A stretch of DNA of 64,000 nucleotides from Nematocida parisii ERTm1 (Eukaryota > Microsporidia): contig NW_013524647.1 in assembly GCF_000250985.1 (NCBI RefSeq), positions 62,001 to 126,000 of the forward strand. Reading direction: 5' to 3'. Position 1 is the stretch's first letter; each line of letters opens with the position of its first letter. Made by a program: the position numbers and the translations under genes. This document shows, piece by piece, positions 28,419-37,478 of this stretch. The notes beneath the pieces are model-generated. The model saw only the letters and a program-made list of their open reading frames with translations, had not been told where the DNA came from and made no database searches.

Positions 28419-30503
28419 ATGAAGATTCTTTCCATAGATTTAGGAAGTTATAAAACAGTATTAGCATCATCAGACACATCAGCCGGTGAAGTTATTCTGA
28501 ATGAAACCGGAGGAAGAAGCACTAAAATGGCAATAGACTATAGAAACAAAACAAGAATATTTGGAAACGTCAATGTCTCCTGCAAAGACAGAGAGCAGGT
28601 AGCAGAAAGCATAAGAAGTGAAATAGATGCTCTTGCAGATGAGATGAAAAAAAAGGGAACTGAAAAGGTAAATATACCGCGCAAGTCCCATGTATACGCG
28701 CTCTTAAACCATGTAATTACACACTATGCAACTACAAAGGGGGTTTCTATAAACCAGCTAGAAATAGAGATAATAGTGCCAGAAACATACACACAGCTGC
28801 ATAAGAATATTCTTATTAAAATACTTGAACTGATCAACCCAAAGATGGAAGTGCAGTGCATTTCAGACTCAGTTGCACTATGCGCCTACTATGCAAGTAA
28901 AAGACCATCAGAGGAAACAACCCCCGTGGTATTTGTTGATGTAGGGCACAGTAAGTCCACCCTCACTGCTGCATATATAAAAAATGAAGAAATAACCATC
29001 GTAAAGAAGGCCACACTAAATGTAGGAGGACAGACAATAACAAAGCATCTTATAAAAAAGATATACAACGGAGTTGACAAAAGCACACCGGAGCTTTTTA
29101 CCCAGGAAGAGTTCACCATACGAAACTTAAAGAAGATAGAGTGGATAAAGGCCGCTATATTAGGACTTACTTCTGTTACCACCCAGGTGGATGTATCATA
29201 CGATCGGTCAATTGACGTAACTATAAGAAAAGATGATATAGAAGAGGTGGCAGGGGCCTTTGCAGAGCTAGGGCCTAGAGTACAGGATATGATAAATACT
29301 CTTAATAGCACAAGCAGTGAACAGGAGGTGAATATAGAAATGACTGGAGGATCATCCAAAATATTCTTTATTGAAGAAACCATACGAAATATTATTGGAA
29401 AAAAGCCTAATGTGCATTTAAATGCCGATGAATCAGTAGCTCTAGGAGGTGTATACAGAAGGCTTATGGAGAGCCCATTCCACCGATTTAGATATGACCC
29501 TGTGATCAGAGACACTATTTCTTATTCCTACAATATAGTAATACTGAACAATGGCGCTGCGCCGAGAACTATAATGGTATTTAAGGAGGGGGCATCATTT
29601 GTAAAAGACAAGAAGCTGAAGATAGTTGGAAAGAAGCATGATTCATCGATAGTTTTAGAGCAATGCCCAAGGAAAACTGTACAGATTACAAAAATAACAG
29701 AGACCAGCCAAATTATTCTTGTATCTGGAAACTGCCCGGTGTACTTATTAAAGCTCAAAGAACCAGCAGCTGCAGAGCCATCAGAGGATGATAAGGAGGC
29801 GCCCAAGAAGCCCAAAAACACAGACATTCAGAGAACAGTTAAAATGATTATGTCTTTAACATCGGACGGCGGTGTTGAAATATCCTCAGAGGATATAGAA
29901 ATGGTCAACATGGTTGACACGCTGAACACTGCCTCTTTAAAGAATGCAGAGGACACTTATTTAAGCAAAGAACGTGCTATAAGAGAGATAGAGGCCAAGA
30001 TTAATACAATACAGGCGGGTATATACAATGCAATTGAACTTTTATCTGACAGCTTGGCATGCCTTCCATCTGCAGAAAAAGTAACAGAAAGCCTTTGGGA
30101 GTACTCACAGACTATTGAGACCATGGCATCAACTGCAAAAAGTATGCAAGAGGTAATTGCTTTTGAAGAAGGACTTGACAAAGGCATTTCTTTAGAAGGT
30201 GAGTGGGCAGAGCACATAAGAAAACACATTGCAATTCAAATGGAGAAGTATAGTGTTGAGTTAAGGCCACTTCCATATCCAGGAATCATTAATCTTTACA
30301 ATGTAAACGCCCGAATACAGTCTGAAACACTTAAGGAGTTAGAAAGAAAGGAACGGCAGAGGCAGTATGAGGAAGAGCGGAAAAAGCGCGAGGAAGAAAG
30401 GCAGCGACGGATTGTAGAGCAGGCAAAGATGGCAGAGCAGGAAGCACAAGCTGATGCAAACGAGCAAAAGGTCCAAGAAGAAAACCAACAGCCAGGCAAG
30501 TAG
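28419..30503 (+). CDS. HSP110/SSE-type Hsp70 nucleotide-exchange chaperone
   Basis: 694-aa Hsp70-superfamily protein without a signal peptide, hence cytosolic. The ATPase domain is recognisable: phosphate-1 'SIDLGSYKTVLA', 'NETGGRSTKM', phosphate-2 'VVFVDVGHSKSTL', 'GGQTITKHLI', and the adenosine segment 'MTGGSSKIFFIEETI' with 'DESVALGGVYR'. The beta domain contains an acidic insert ('EPSEDDKEAPKKPK', about 450-465), and the long C-terminal helical region ends in a charged R/E/Q tail instead of EEVD. This layout, with NETGGRST for NEVSNRST, is that of Sse1/HSP110, which releases ADP from Hsp70. Grp170/Lhs1 is less likely without ER targeting. Confidence 0.88.
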   Translation: MKILSIDLGSYKTVLASSDTSAGEVILNETGGRSTKMAIDYRNKTRIFGNVNVSCKDREQVAESIRSEIDALADEMKKKGTEKVNIPRKSHVYALLNHVITHYATTKGVSINQLEIEIIVPETYTQLHKNILIKILELINPKMEVQCISDSVALCAYYASKRPSEETTPVVFVDVGHSKSTLTAAYIKNEEITIVKKATLNVGGQTITKHLIKKIYNGVDKSTPELFTQEEFTIRNLKKIEWIKAAILGLTSVTTQVDVSYDRSIDVTIRKDDIEEVAGAFAELGPRVQDMINTLNSTSSEQEVNIEMTGGSSKIFFIEETIRNIIGKKPNVHLNADESVALGGVYRRLMESPFHRFRYDPVIRDTISYSYNIVILNNGAAPRTIMVFKEGASFVKDKKLKIVGKKHDSSIVLEQCPRKTVQITKITETSQIILVSGNCPVYLLKLKEPAAAEPSEDDKEAPKKPKNTDIQRTVKMIMSLTSDGGVEISSEDIEMVNMVDTLNTASLKNAEDTYLSKERAIREIEAKINTIQAGIYNAIELLSDSLACLPSAEKVTESLWEYSQTIETMASTAKSMQEVIAFEEGLDKGISLEGEWAEHIRKHIAIQMEKYSVELRPLPYPGIINLYNVNARIQSETLKELERKERQRQYEEERKKREEERQRRIVEQAKMAEQEAQADANEQKVQEENQQPGK

Positions 30504-30969
30504 CAAATAGAAGGCATATCTTTATGGAGAATGCTAAAAGGCATTCTAAATAAGATTCCTCTAAACTGGCGTAAATAAATCAATGATTTGTTAATTAAAA
30601 ATAGTTTTTAGAGTGTTTTTTGGCATAACTGCCAATCCATTATAAATTTAAATGGGCTGAAAGCCCTTTGGTGCAGGCTATGCAATATAATAATGGCAAT
30701 CTCCTCTATTTTTATGCAATTTTTCTCTATGCTTTAAATAGCAGCATGCGTTCCCTCTGCCAAACAAAAAAACAATTCCTAAACTCTAAAATCATGCTTT
30801 GCCAGATAGCATTGCATTAATATACATAAATAACTTTAAAACAATAACCCGAATATTAATAAAAAGTGTTTTAATATTTTGCAATTAATCCATAACCTTC
30901 TATTCTTACTGCCTGGGATAAAAATGACTCGTATTATACCGATATAAATCTTCTATTTCTATCTGATTA
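30504..30969. other. intergenic spacer
   Basis: AT-rich spacer between convergent genes; contains TAACCCGAA (30845-30853). No gene seen. Confidence 0.4.
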
Positions 30970-31227
30970 TTAGAAAGAAATCACCTCATACTCAGATGGC
31001 TGTTTTTTAGGAATATAGTTATGCGACAACTGATTTCTACTTACCATGTGCTTTGGGCTCTTCTCCAATAACTTCTTTATTCCATATAAAGAAACAGAAA
31101 AAGTAAGGCCTAGTATCATAAATAGTGAAATAACAGCAACCGTATCGGCTCTAATAGAATCCAGCTTTATACTCTCCTCTTCTATGCACATAGTATAACC
31201 CAATAGCAAAAGTATGACAATCCACAT
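30970..31227 (-). CDS. small single-pass membrane protein
   Basis: 85-aa protein: short N-terminal signal peptide (MWIVILLLLGYTMC), a small acidic lumenal/extracellular segment, one TM helix (about 30-50, 'VAVISLFMILGLTFSVSLYGI'), then a basic cytoplasmic tail ending SEYEVISF. A reverse-oriented copy of the recurrent 9-mer (31276-31284) lies about 50 bp upstream of its ATG. Unknown family. Confidence 0.55.
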   Translation of the reverse strand: MWIVILLLLGYTMCIEEESIKLDSIRADTVAVISLFMILGLTFSVSLYGIKKLLEKSPKHMVSRNQLSHNYIPKKQPSEYEVISF

Positions 31228-31293
31228 ATATTTCTTATTGCAGCTCTTTCATAAATACTCCATCTGCTACACTGTTTCGGGTTATCCAAAAAC

Positions 31294-31761
31294 TCAGATT
31301 CTTTGTAACACAAACTTGTCTATGAGAATGTATGAACAAATACTGAAAAACACTCCAAACGCCCCTATAAAGAGAAATTCTTCTCTCATTTCCTTGGATT
31401 TCTTCTTTTGCAGTGTGCTCTCTGCCTTTTTCATTTCTTCTGAAATTCTTTCTTGACTCCTCTTAATTTTACTTAGCTTCCCATCTGATTCTGCTAATTT
31501 CTTTGAGGCCTGCACGGACACGTCGCATTGTTTCTTTATTTCGCTTTCTGCCTTTTCCATTTCTGACTCCTGCTTGTCCTTTCTCTCTAAGTCGTTTATG
31601 AATCTCTTCTGCAACTCCCTCCTTAGCTCAATCTGTTCTAGCTCATTAAATTTTCCTTGAATAATCCTGCCAATTAGAGCGCTTTTGTTCTTTTTTATCT
31701 GGCTTATTGGAAGGGTTTTAATCTCCGTCAGCAACTCTTCTCTTTTCACAGCCTCTCTCAT
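31294..31761 (-). CDS. tail-anchored coiled-coil protein, possible SNARE (Sec20-like)
   Basis: 155-aa protein: K/E-rich helices from about 10 to 120, then a single C-terminal TM helix (129-149, 'FLFIGAFGVFFSICSYILI') with a short lumenal tail DKFVLQRI. Tail anchor plus preceding heptad helix is the layout of ER/Golgi SNAREs; the tail weakly resembles Sec20. No zero-layer residue could be fixed with confidence, so it may be another tail-anchored adaptor. Confidence 0.5.
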   Translation of the reverse strand: MREAVKREELLTEIKTLPISQIKKNKSALIGRIIQGKFNELEQIELRRELQKRFINDLERKDKQESEMEKAESEIKKQCDVSVQASKKLAESDGKLSKIKRSQERISEEMKKAESTLQKKKSKEMREEFLFIGAFGVFFSICSYILIDKFVLQRI

Positions 31762-32068
31762 TATTTTTTAGAATAAAATATAGATAATTATAACATACTT
31801 TCCTTTAATTTTTATGCTTTTGTCTTATTGGCCACTTTTTTGAAAAGCACTCAATTATTTGCGTAAATTAACTATCCAATTATCTTTTACTACAGCATGA
31901 TGCCATCATTTGAAAATATTATGCTAGTAAAAAGAAGATTGTTTGTGTGTTAAACAGAGTATTATGTTGTCTGGAAATGTGTTTATGTGCTATGCATTTT
32001 ATGTTTTATTTGATCACCAAATATGTATAAATTTTATATAACCCGAATTTCTAAAATTTTTTTAACAG
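31762..32068. promoter_or_regulatory. divergent spacer with TAACCCGAA element
   Basis: Spacer between divergent genes. TAACCCGAA (32039-32047) ends 21 bp before the ATG of the next plus-strand secreted membrane protein, in a promoter-like place similar to that before 17255. Confidence 0.4.
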
Positions 32069-33325
32069 ATGAAAATAGTACGAAGAATCAATACGATCAT
32101 ACTTATAATATTCGCTTTGCTGACAGTTGACAAAGTTGGGTGCAGTTGTGTATGTACATCTAGCAGTATTTTAACGGATTCGCATAGCACATGTGACATA
32201 GATACTGGTAACCGCATGTCAATTAATGCTGAACTCAATGGCACTTTCTCAGAAAATGGAATAAAAGCAAAAACGTGTGTAAATGATGACAAAACAAGAT
32301 TCATTGCGCAGAACAATGGCGATAACCAACCAATTGGCAATGAAAAGAATAATAAGAACGAAGAAAAGCATTTTGATTACACAACTATATCAATGTTTGG
32401 AATATTTTACATATTACTGGCCATGGGAATACTGGCTTTAATTGGGGTTAGTATTGTGTTTGTTGATGATATGAGATATGCTACATATATATATAACATA
32501 CACAAATACTTTGATGAAAAAGCAGAGTCTCTAAAGTTTCTTGCATACACTAAATACATACTTATTGGTGCAATAGGAGCTTGCCATTTGATTCATGAGC
32601 TGATCGTTCCCACAACAGAAGATATCAAAATGGTCTTTTCATTTTCCATTTTGCCAATGTTCACTCTACTTATAGTTCTATCTAGATTTTTATACGATAT
32701 GCACTTGGCTAACATGCCCTCCATCTTACAAATACTCATTACAACTGGCTGGGTAATTGTTATATTCATAATGGCAGTGTTTGGAAATAGTCTGTTCAAT
32801 TACCAAGCATCATGGGGAATAATTAAGAAAAATCCACTAATATCTGGGATTACAGCAATTATAACTCTATACTTGATATACACAGGACTTCTTATAATAC
32901 TGCCAGCTAAATATGCGTTTGTTGCCAAATACACGTATTGTACAGCAATTTCAACAATGTTATATGGGGCAGTTCTTGGACTAAGATTATTATTAAAGCT
33001 TATTCGCTGGGTAGAGCATCCCCACGTATCCTCCAGTGCAATGGAAAAACACGATGGGCTTACTATGAATCGAGAGGACTACACAAGACTATGGGCATAC
33101 ATTTCATTGTTTATAGGCCTTATATGCAGTGTTATATTTGTATTTGTAGTGTATTTCTGTGCAGATATAATAGAAAAAAAGAGTTTTATTGTAGTTCTTT
33201 TTGTGATTAAAATAACAAAAAAGTTTATTTCTAAATTTAATATATTAAATATACTATCATCCATCCAGACTAGATCTAATAGCTTGGTTAATGTGTTAAA
33301 TGTTATATCAGCAGCTACTAATTAG
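32069..33325 (+). CDS. polytopic membrane protein with signal peptide, unknown family
   Basis: 418-aa orphan. N-terminal signal peptide (MKIVRRINTIILIIFALLTVDKVGC), then an extracytoplasmic Cys-containing domain of about 85 residues (CSCVCTSS.., N-glycosylation sequon NGT). About eight TM helices follow (roughly 110-135, 160-180, 185-205, 222-240, 255-278, 285-305, 345-370, 373-390), ending in a short tail. No transporter motif seen. Likely a surface membrane protein of a lineage-specific family. Confidence 0.65.
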   Translation: MKIVRRINTIILIIFALLTVDKVGCSCVCTSSSILTDSHSTCDIDTGNRMSINAELNGTFSENGIKAKTCVNDDKTRFIAQNNGDNQPIGNEKNNKNEEKHFDYTTISMFGIFYILLAMGILALIGVSIVFVDDMRYATYIYNIHKYFDEKAESLKFLAYTKYILIGAIGACHLIHELIVPTTEDIKMVFSFSILPMFTLLIVLSRFLYDMHLANMPSILQILITTGWVIVIFIMAVFGNSLFNYQASWGIIKKNPLISGITAIITLYLIYTGLLIILPAKYAFVAKYTYCTAISTMLYGAVLGLRLLLKLIRWVEHPHVSSSAMEKHDGLTMNREDYTRLWAYISLFIGLICSVIFVFVVYFCADIIEKKSFIVVLFVIKITKKFISKFNILNILSSIQTRSNSLVNVLNVISAATN

Positions 33326-34038
33326 TGAAAAAATAAATAAAATAAATAAACGGTTAATAATTAATTTAAACTCCTGTTTACTGGTATTATTATATAACCC
33401 GAATAATAATTTAGATCTGTTATGTTGAATTATGCACACATAAAATGTAAACAGTATAGAGTGGATTCAATTAACTGAGCTAATTTTATTGTATTGAAAT
33501 ATTTTGAGTGTTAATTAAACACTGTTATAATAACCTGAAACCAAAAAATTAGTAATAAATTAATGACATATATTTCTAACAAAGTTACATAGCTGTTAGT
33601 TTAGAAATGCTAGTATTTATAATATTAGTAATTTCATGTTATATGAAACCTATCTATTTTGGAATTTAACAGCCCGAAAAGCAATTTCAGATCTCCTTAA
33701 AGTATAACTAATTTAAATCTATATTGCACAGCACTTGTCGATTTATGCTTATATAGAACTTCTATGCTCGTCTCATACTCTGCCATAAAATTCGGCAGTA
33801 TAAATACCCTCTAGTGTCTGCATTAACACTGAATATTTATAGAAACAGGAAATATATCAGTGTATACTGCAATGCATTATTATATTTGAGTGCACTAGTA
33901 TATTCTGGCATATTATTGAATTTTTAGTTTGTTTGCTCTTAAATAGTATATTCATGGCCGGTCAACAGTGTGAGAATCTTGTATTCATAAAATCAAAATG
34001 GCGCTTTGCCTTTATCTATAATAAAAATTTAGAGCACC
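33326..34038. other. intergenic spacer
   Basis: About 710 bp, AT-rich. Contains TAACCCGAA (33395-33403), 70 bp after the previous stop. No gene recognised. Confidence 0.4.
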
Positions 34039-34491
34039 ATGGTGTTAAAAAGAGAGAAAAAACAGACCGTGTGCAATAAAAAACACGTATACTCCGAAGA
34101 GGCCAGAAGACATCAGATAATCGCGCTGTTTAAAGCCGGAAAGTCGCGCATAGAGATAGCAAGAACTCTTCCTGCTGTATATTCCACTGTGAAGAGGGTT
34201 GTGAGCAGATATCTTAAATGCGGCACTGTAGTTAGGAAGGAAGGGTCTGGCCGGCAGAAACACCTGTCTAAATTGGACCAGCTTTTTCTAAAGGAGAATC
34301 TAATGAATGACTCCTCACTTTCGCTGCCGGAACTAGCCCGCCTTCTTCAGGAGAAAACAGGAAAGGTTGTGTGTTTAAACGCTGTATACTATGCACTTAG
34401 AAGAATGAACTATTCACTGCGCGACACATCATCCATGCCGCTGCTCACTCCCAAGCTTAGGATAAAGCGTATGAGACTTGTGATGGAATAA
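34039..34491 (+). CDS. stand-alone Tc1/mariner-type HTH DNA-binding protein (transposase N-terminal half)
   Basis: 150-aa protein matching only the bipartite DNA-binding part of Tc1/mariner (IS630-like) transposases. Helix-turn-helix 1 is at about 25-65 ('RHQIIALFKAGKSRIEIARTL...TVKRVVSRY'), followed by the 'GSGRQKHLS' GRPR-like linker (68-78) and a second HTH (about 80-125, 'LPELARLLQEKTGKVVCLNAVYYALRRMNY'). No DDE/D catalytic domain follows: the frame ends at 34491 and no remnant is seen downstream. No terminal inverted repeats were found. It is fully open and GC-richer than its surroundings, so it could be a domesticated DNA-binding protein or a truncated element. Confidence 0.75.
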   Translation: MVLKREKKQTVCNKKHVYSEEARRHQIIALFKAGKSRIEIARTLPAVYSTVKRVVSRYLKCGTVVRKEGSGRQKHLSKLDQLFLKENLMNDSSLSLPELARLLQEKTGKVVCLNAVYYALRRMNYSLRDTSSMPLLTPKLRIKRMRLVME

Positions 34492-35107
34492 CATCAGAAA
34501 TGTAAAAGAAAAAGTGTTTAAATAAAATACTTGCAGGCCAGTGCATATGTAAGCAGACACTTTAATCCATTATCTTGTTATACAAAATAAAATAGAAGAA
34601 AACAAGGAATCTTACATCCTATGGTATAAAGTGATCAAACAAAATGAATCATGTTTGTGATGTAATTACTGCTTGTAACATAGGGATATTCTATTATATT
34701 GTAAAAACATTAACACTTGTGGCTTTACAGCTTTATTTCGGCTTAAATTAGGAAAAAGAATAAATCATTGTGTTATTGGTAATGTTGTAACGATGTAATT
34801 GAAAACACCACTGTGCAGTTTGCAAAAAGTAGTTAAATAATATTTTAACTGCACTATTAACAGTGTCGTGACCAACTGGTAGCAGCTGATTAGAAGTCCA
34901 TACGTATTCTAATAGGCTTCAGCATGACGACGGTTTATGGTAAATTTGTATTAAATCATTGGTTCTTTTATTATTGTATTCTTCTCTCATGTTACCTGAA
35001 TATAACTTTCTTGCTGCTAGGGTATAAAATTTTAAATCAATTAAAATTCAGGAGAAATGCCAATTATGACAAACAGGAATATATAATTTTTAGTAAAAAA
35101 CTTTTTA
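34492..35107. other. intergenic spacer
   Basis: AT-rich spacer. An open frame starting at ATG 34924 overlaps the next gene's signal peptide in another frame and looks spurious. Confidence 0.4.
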
Positions 35108-37032
35108 ATGAAGCTTTCCATCATATATATGACACTATGCAATTTGCATGTATGTTTTGCATCTTCTTTTGTATTAGGAAATGCAGCAAATCATGCAAGT
35201 ACGCCTACTCGCTCTATTTCTAGCAGCTTCTTAGATCAGTTCTCTAATAGGCTTAGTATTATTAAGCCTTCTATAAATTTCCAAAATACACTGGAAATTT
35301 CAGAAAATGGAATTAATAATGTATTTGCAAAATATGATAAATATAAAAAAAGTGTAGAGACCGCGCACAGCTTTAATCTATATGATGGCAAAAACAAGTT
35401 AGATAAAAAAAAGATAGAGCTGCATTGTAATACAGGATTTAGAAGCTTGGTAGAAAAGAACCATCAAAATAGTTTGGTTATATCTAGAATATTAAGTAAG
35501 CTAGATTCTTCATTGAATAATGAATTTAAATCGATATTATATAAAGTTGACCTTAATGATGAAGAAGATGATGCAACTACCACGGAAAAAACCGCATATC
35601 AAAAAACATACATATCCCAGCGATATTTAAATATTATTGGGCTTCCTAATATTATTATTGATAAATTAATCAAAATATGCAATTCCTATGACTATAAAAT
35701 AACAACTGCAAAAGACGCCAAGGCCATTCTTGATTATCTTGTGAATATGGTTTTTAATAGTTTGGACTATTCTACATATGGACTAGTTTCAGATGCGTAT
35801 GGCGAACTGGTCAGAGCAATTGTTTTAAAAATTAACCTGTTTGTTACAAACGAGCTATCTCTTTTAGATAAAGTAAAAGAAATAAAAAAAACAAAGCGAT
35901 TGAAAAGAAAGCTGATGCGTGTGGTAACAAATCTAAATAGCATTAAAGAAAAGACGCTAGACTTTAGAAGATCTCTGCAGACTCAATATAATTTGGTTAG
36001 CAAAATAGGCAATAAAACAATCCTTCATGTCGGTGAGTTTTCTCAAATAAAATTCGATCCTACTTCTCCTAGTCAGTTAAATTATATAGTTACTGTACTT
36101 AGACCAACACATGGGGCAGATCTTTCAGCACTCCAGGCTAGCATTAACTCGTACATAAACGGGCAGGAAAAGATTATAACAAAACTTATCGATAATTATG
36201 ACAAATCTATAGATAGCTCACGGCCAAGTATAACTGCAATTTATAATATTTTTAAATATAATTATGACAAACTATTTAAATTAATAGTTGGCATCCAGTT
36301 AGAGCAAGACGCAGAAAAAAAAATTCAATAAAAAAGAAAATAGACAGGGTAGTTAAAAAAATATCTACTATTAGTGATATTGATAAGATGGTAATAGATC
36401 TGTATTGGGAAATGCACAATGGCATGGAGAGAGCTATAAATCAGGAAATAATGGCTATAGATATTAAGAATTTGCGGATGAAATACTATCCAGTTGATCA
36501 GCTACTGATTTTCTGGGATACAAACTATAAATTTATTGAAAAGTTGAATAAAATTCAAAATATGCAGAAATGCATGGCTAAAATAACCACGTGCGGGCTT
36601 GATTCTTCGTGCAAAGAGCTTGGCTCAATAATTCCTAGCGTTTTAAATGCTATTAAGAAATTAATTAAAACAATAGAAAAGAAAACCCGCAAGTTGTTTA
36701 ATGATACTGGTCTGGATAAAGACAGGGCATATAAAGAAAGTATGCAAAAATTACTTAACATTCTTAATAATCAAATTTTGCCTGCGCTATCTAAAAACTC
36801 ACTAGAAGACAACGAAAACTACTATTATTATGAGTTATTAGAAAGCGTTATAAATGAAATTCTGCCAGAATATAAAAAGATTTGGATTATTATGGAGATG
36901 AAAGATACAACCCAAAGAAATCATCTTCTACTATCTAGGCTCTTCTATTTAAACCAGCTAGAGTGTAGTGACCAAAACCAAATGGAAGCTGTTCTAAGAG
37001 ATTTTATTGGCCAGGTGCATAATAATAATTAA
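35108..37032 (+). pseudogene. large secreted helical protein, interrupted by one frameshift at an A9 tract
   Basis: Signal peptide at residues 1-18 (MKLSIIYMTLCNLHVCFA), then a Lys/Asn/Ile-rich helical protein with no known domain. The first frame stops at 36329-36331 after 407 codons. The -1 frame is open through the A9 at 36315-36323 and continues without a stop to 37032, adding about 235 codons of the same composition. One extra A in the run would give a single ~640-aa protein. The second part starting at ATG 36388 alone would lack a signal peptide. Either a sequencing indel, a recent mutation or -1 slippage. Lineage-specific secreted family, possibly host-directed. Confidence 0.65.
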
Positions 37033-37478
37033 CAGAGTGGAGCTTAATGCCGATTAATCCAAATACCAACTCTAAAAAAATAATGCCAAAATATACTCCT
37101 TTCTTTTAGAAATAGACAGTTTAAATGCACTTACTTATTATAAGGTGTAAGGCATAAATTTTATTTTTAATAAAATATGGTTAGGTAACCATATATTATT
37201 TAATTAAGATATTAGAATATCGCACTGTTTTATAACAAATGTAATATAAACATAATTTAAAATAAATTATGCTTAGTTCACACCATATAATAAATAAATA
37301 TAAAGAGTTTTAATTACTAGATGTTGATTGAAATTATACCAAAAATCCCAATAAAATCAATACGTGAATACTCCATTACAGAATTTCTAAATAAAATGGA
37401 ATCTCCCTTTTGTTATTTATAGTAAAATATCGCCAAATTGTTCTTATATATTTGAGCAATTTCTATTTATTTTATTCT
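37033..37478. other. spacer with third copy of palindromic repeat
   Basis: AT-rich spacer carrying a third, split copy of the dispersed palindromic repeat and a 9-bp-arm palindrome. No gene. Confidence 0.4.
37145..37288 (+). repeat. palindromic dispersed repeat, copy 3 with internal insertion
   Basis: Both ends of the element at 26064-26118 are found here (GTAAGGCATAAAT.. at 37147 and AAATTATGCTTAGTTCACA at about 37265-37283), separated by about 95 extra bp. The outer ends GGTGTAAG and TTCACACC form imperfect terminal inverted repeats. The insert begins with ATATGGTTA-GG-TAACCATAT, a perfect 9-bp palindrome (about 37176-37195). Confidence 0.7.

Noticed and set aside
28080-28420. Search for tRNA genes in spacers (here and elsewhere)
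   Set aside because: No A/B-box pair with cloverleaf-compatible arms was found by eye; a tRNA scanner would be needed to exclude divergent ones.
34924-35223. 99-codon hydrophobic plus-strand frame
   Set aside because: It overlaps the signal peptide region of the secreted gene in another frame and has no protein-like organisation.
37410-37478. N-terminal hydrophobic extension of trehalase
   Set aside because: It depends on a TTG start; the ATG at 37479 gives the normal cytosolic neutral trehalase N-terminus.
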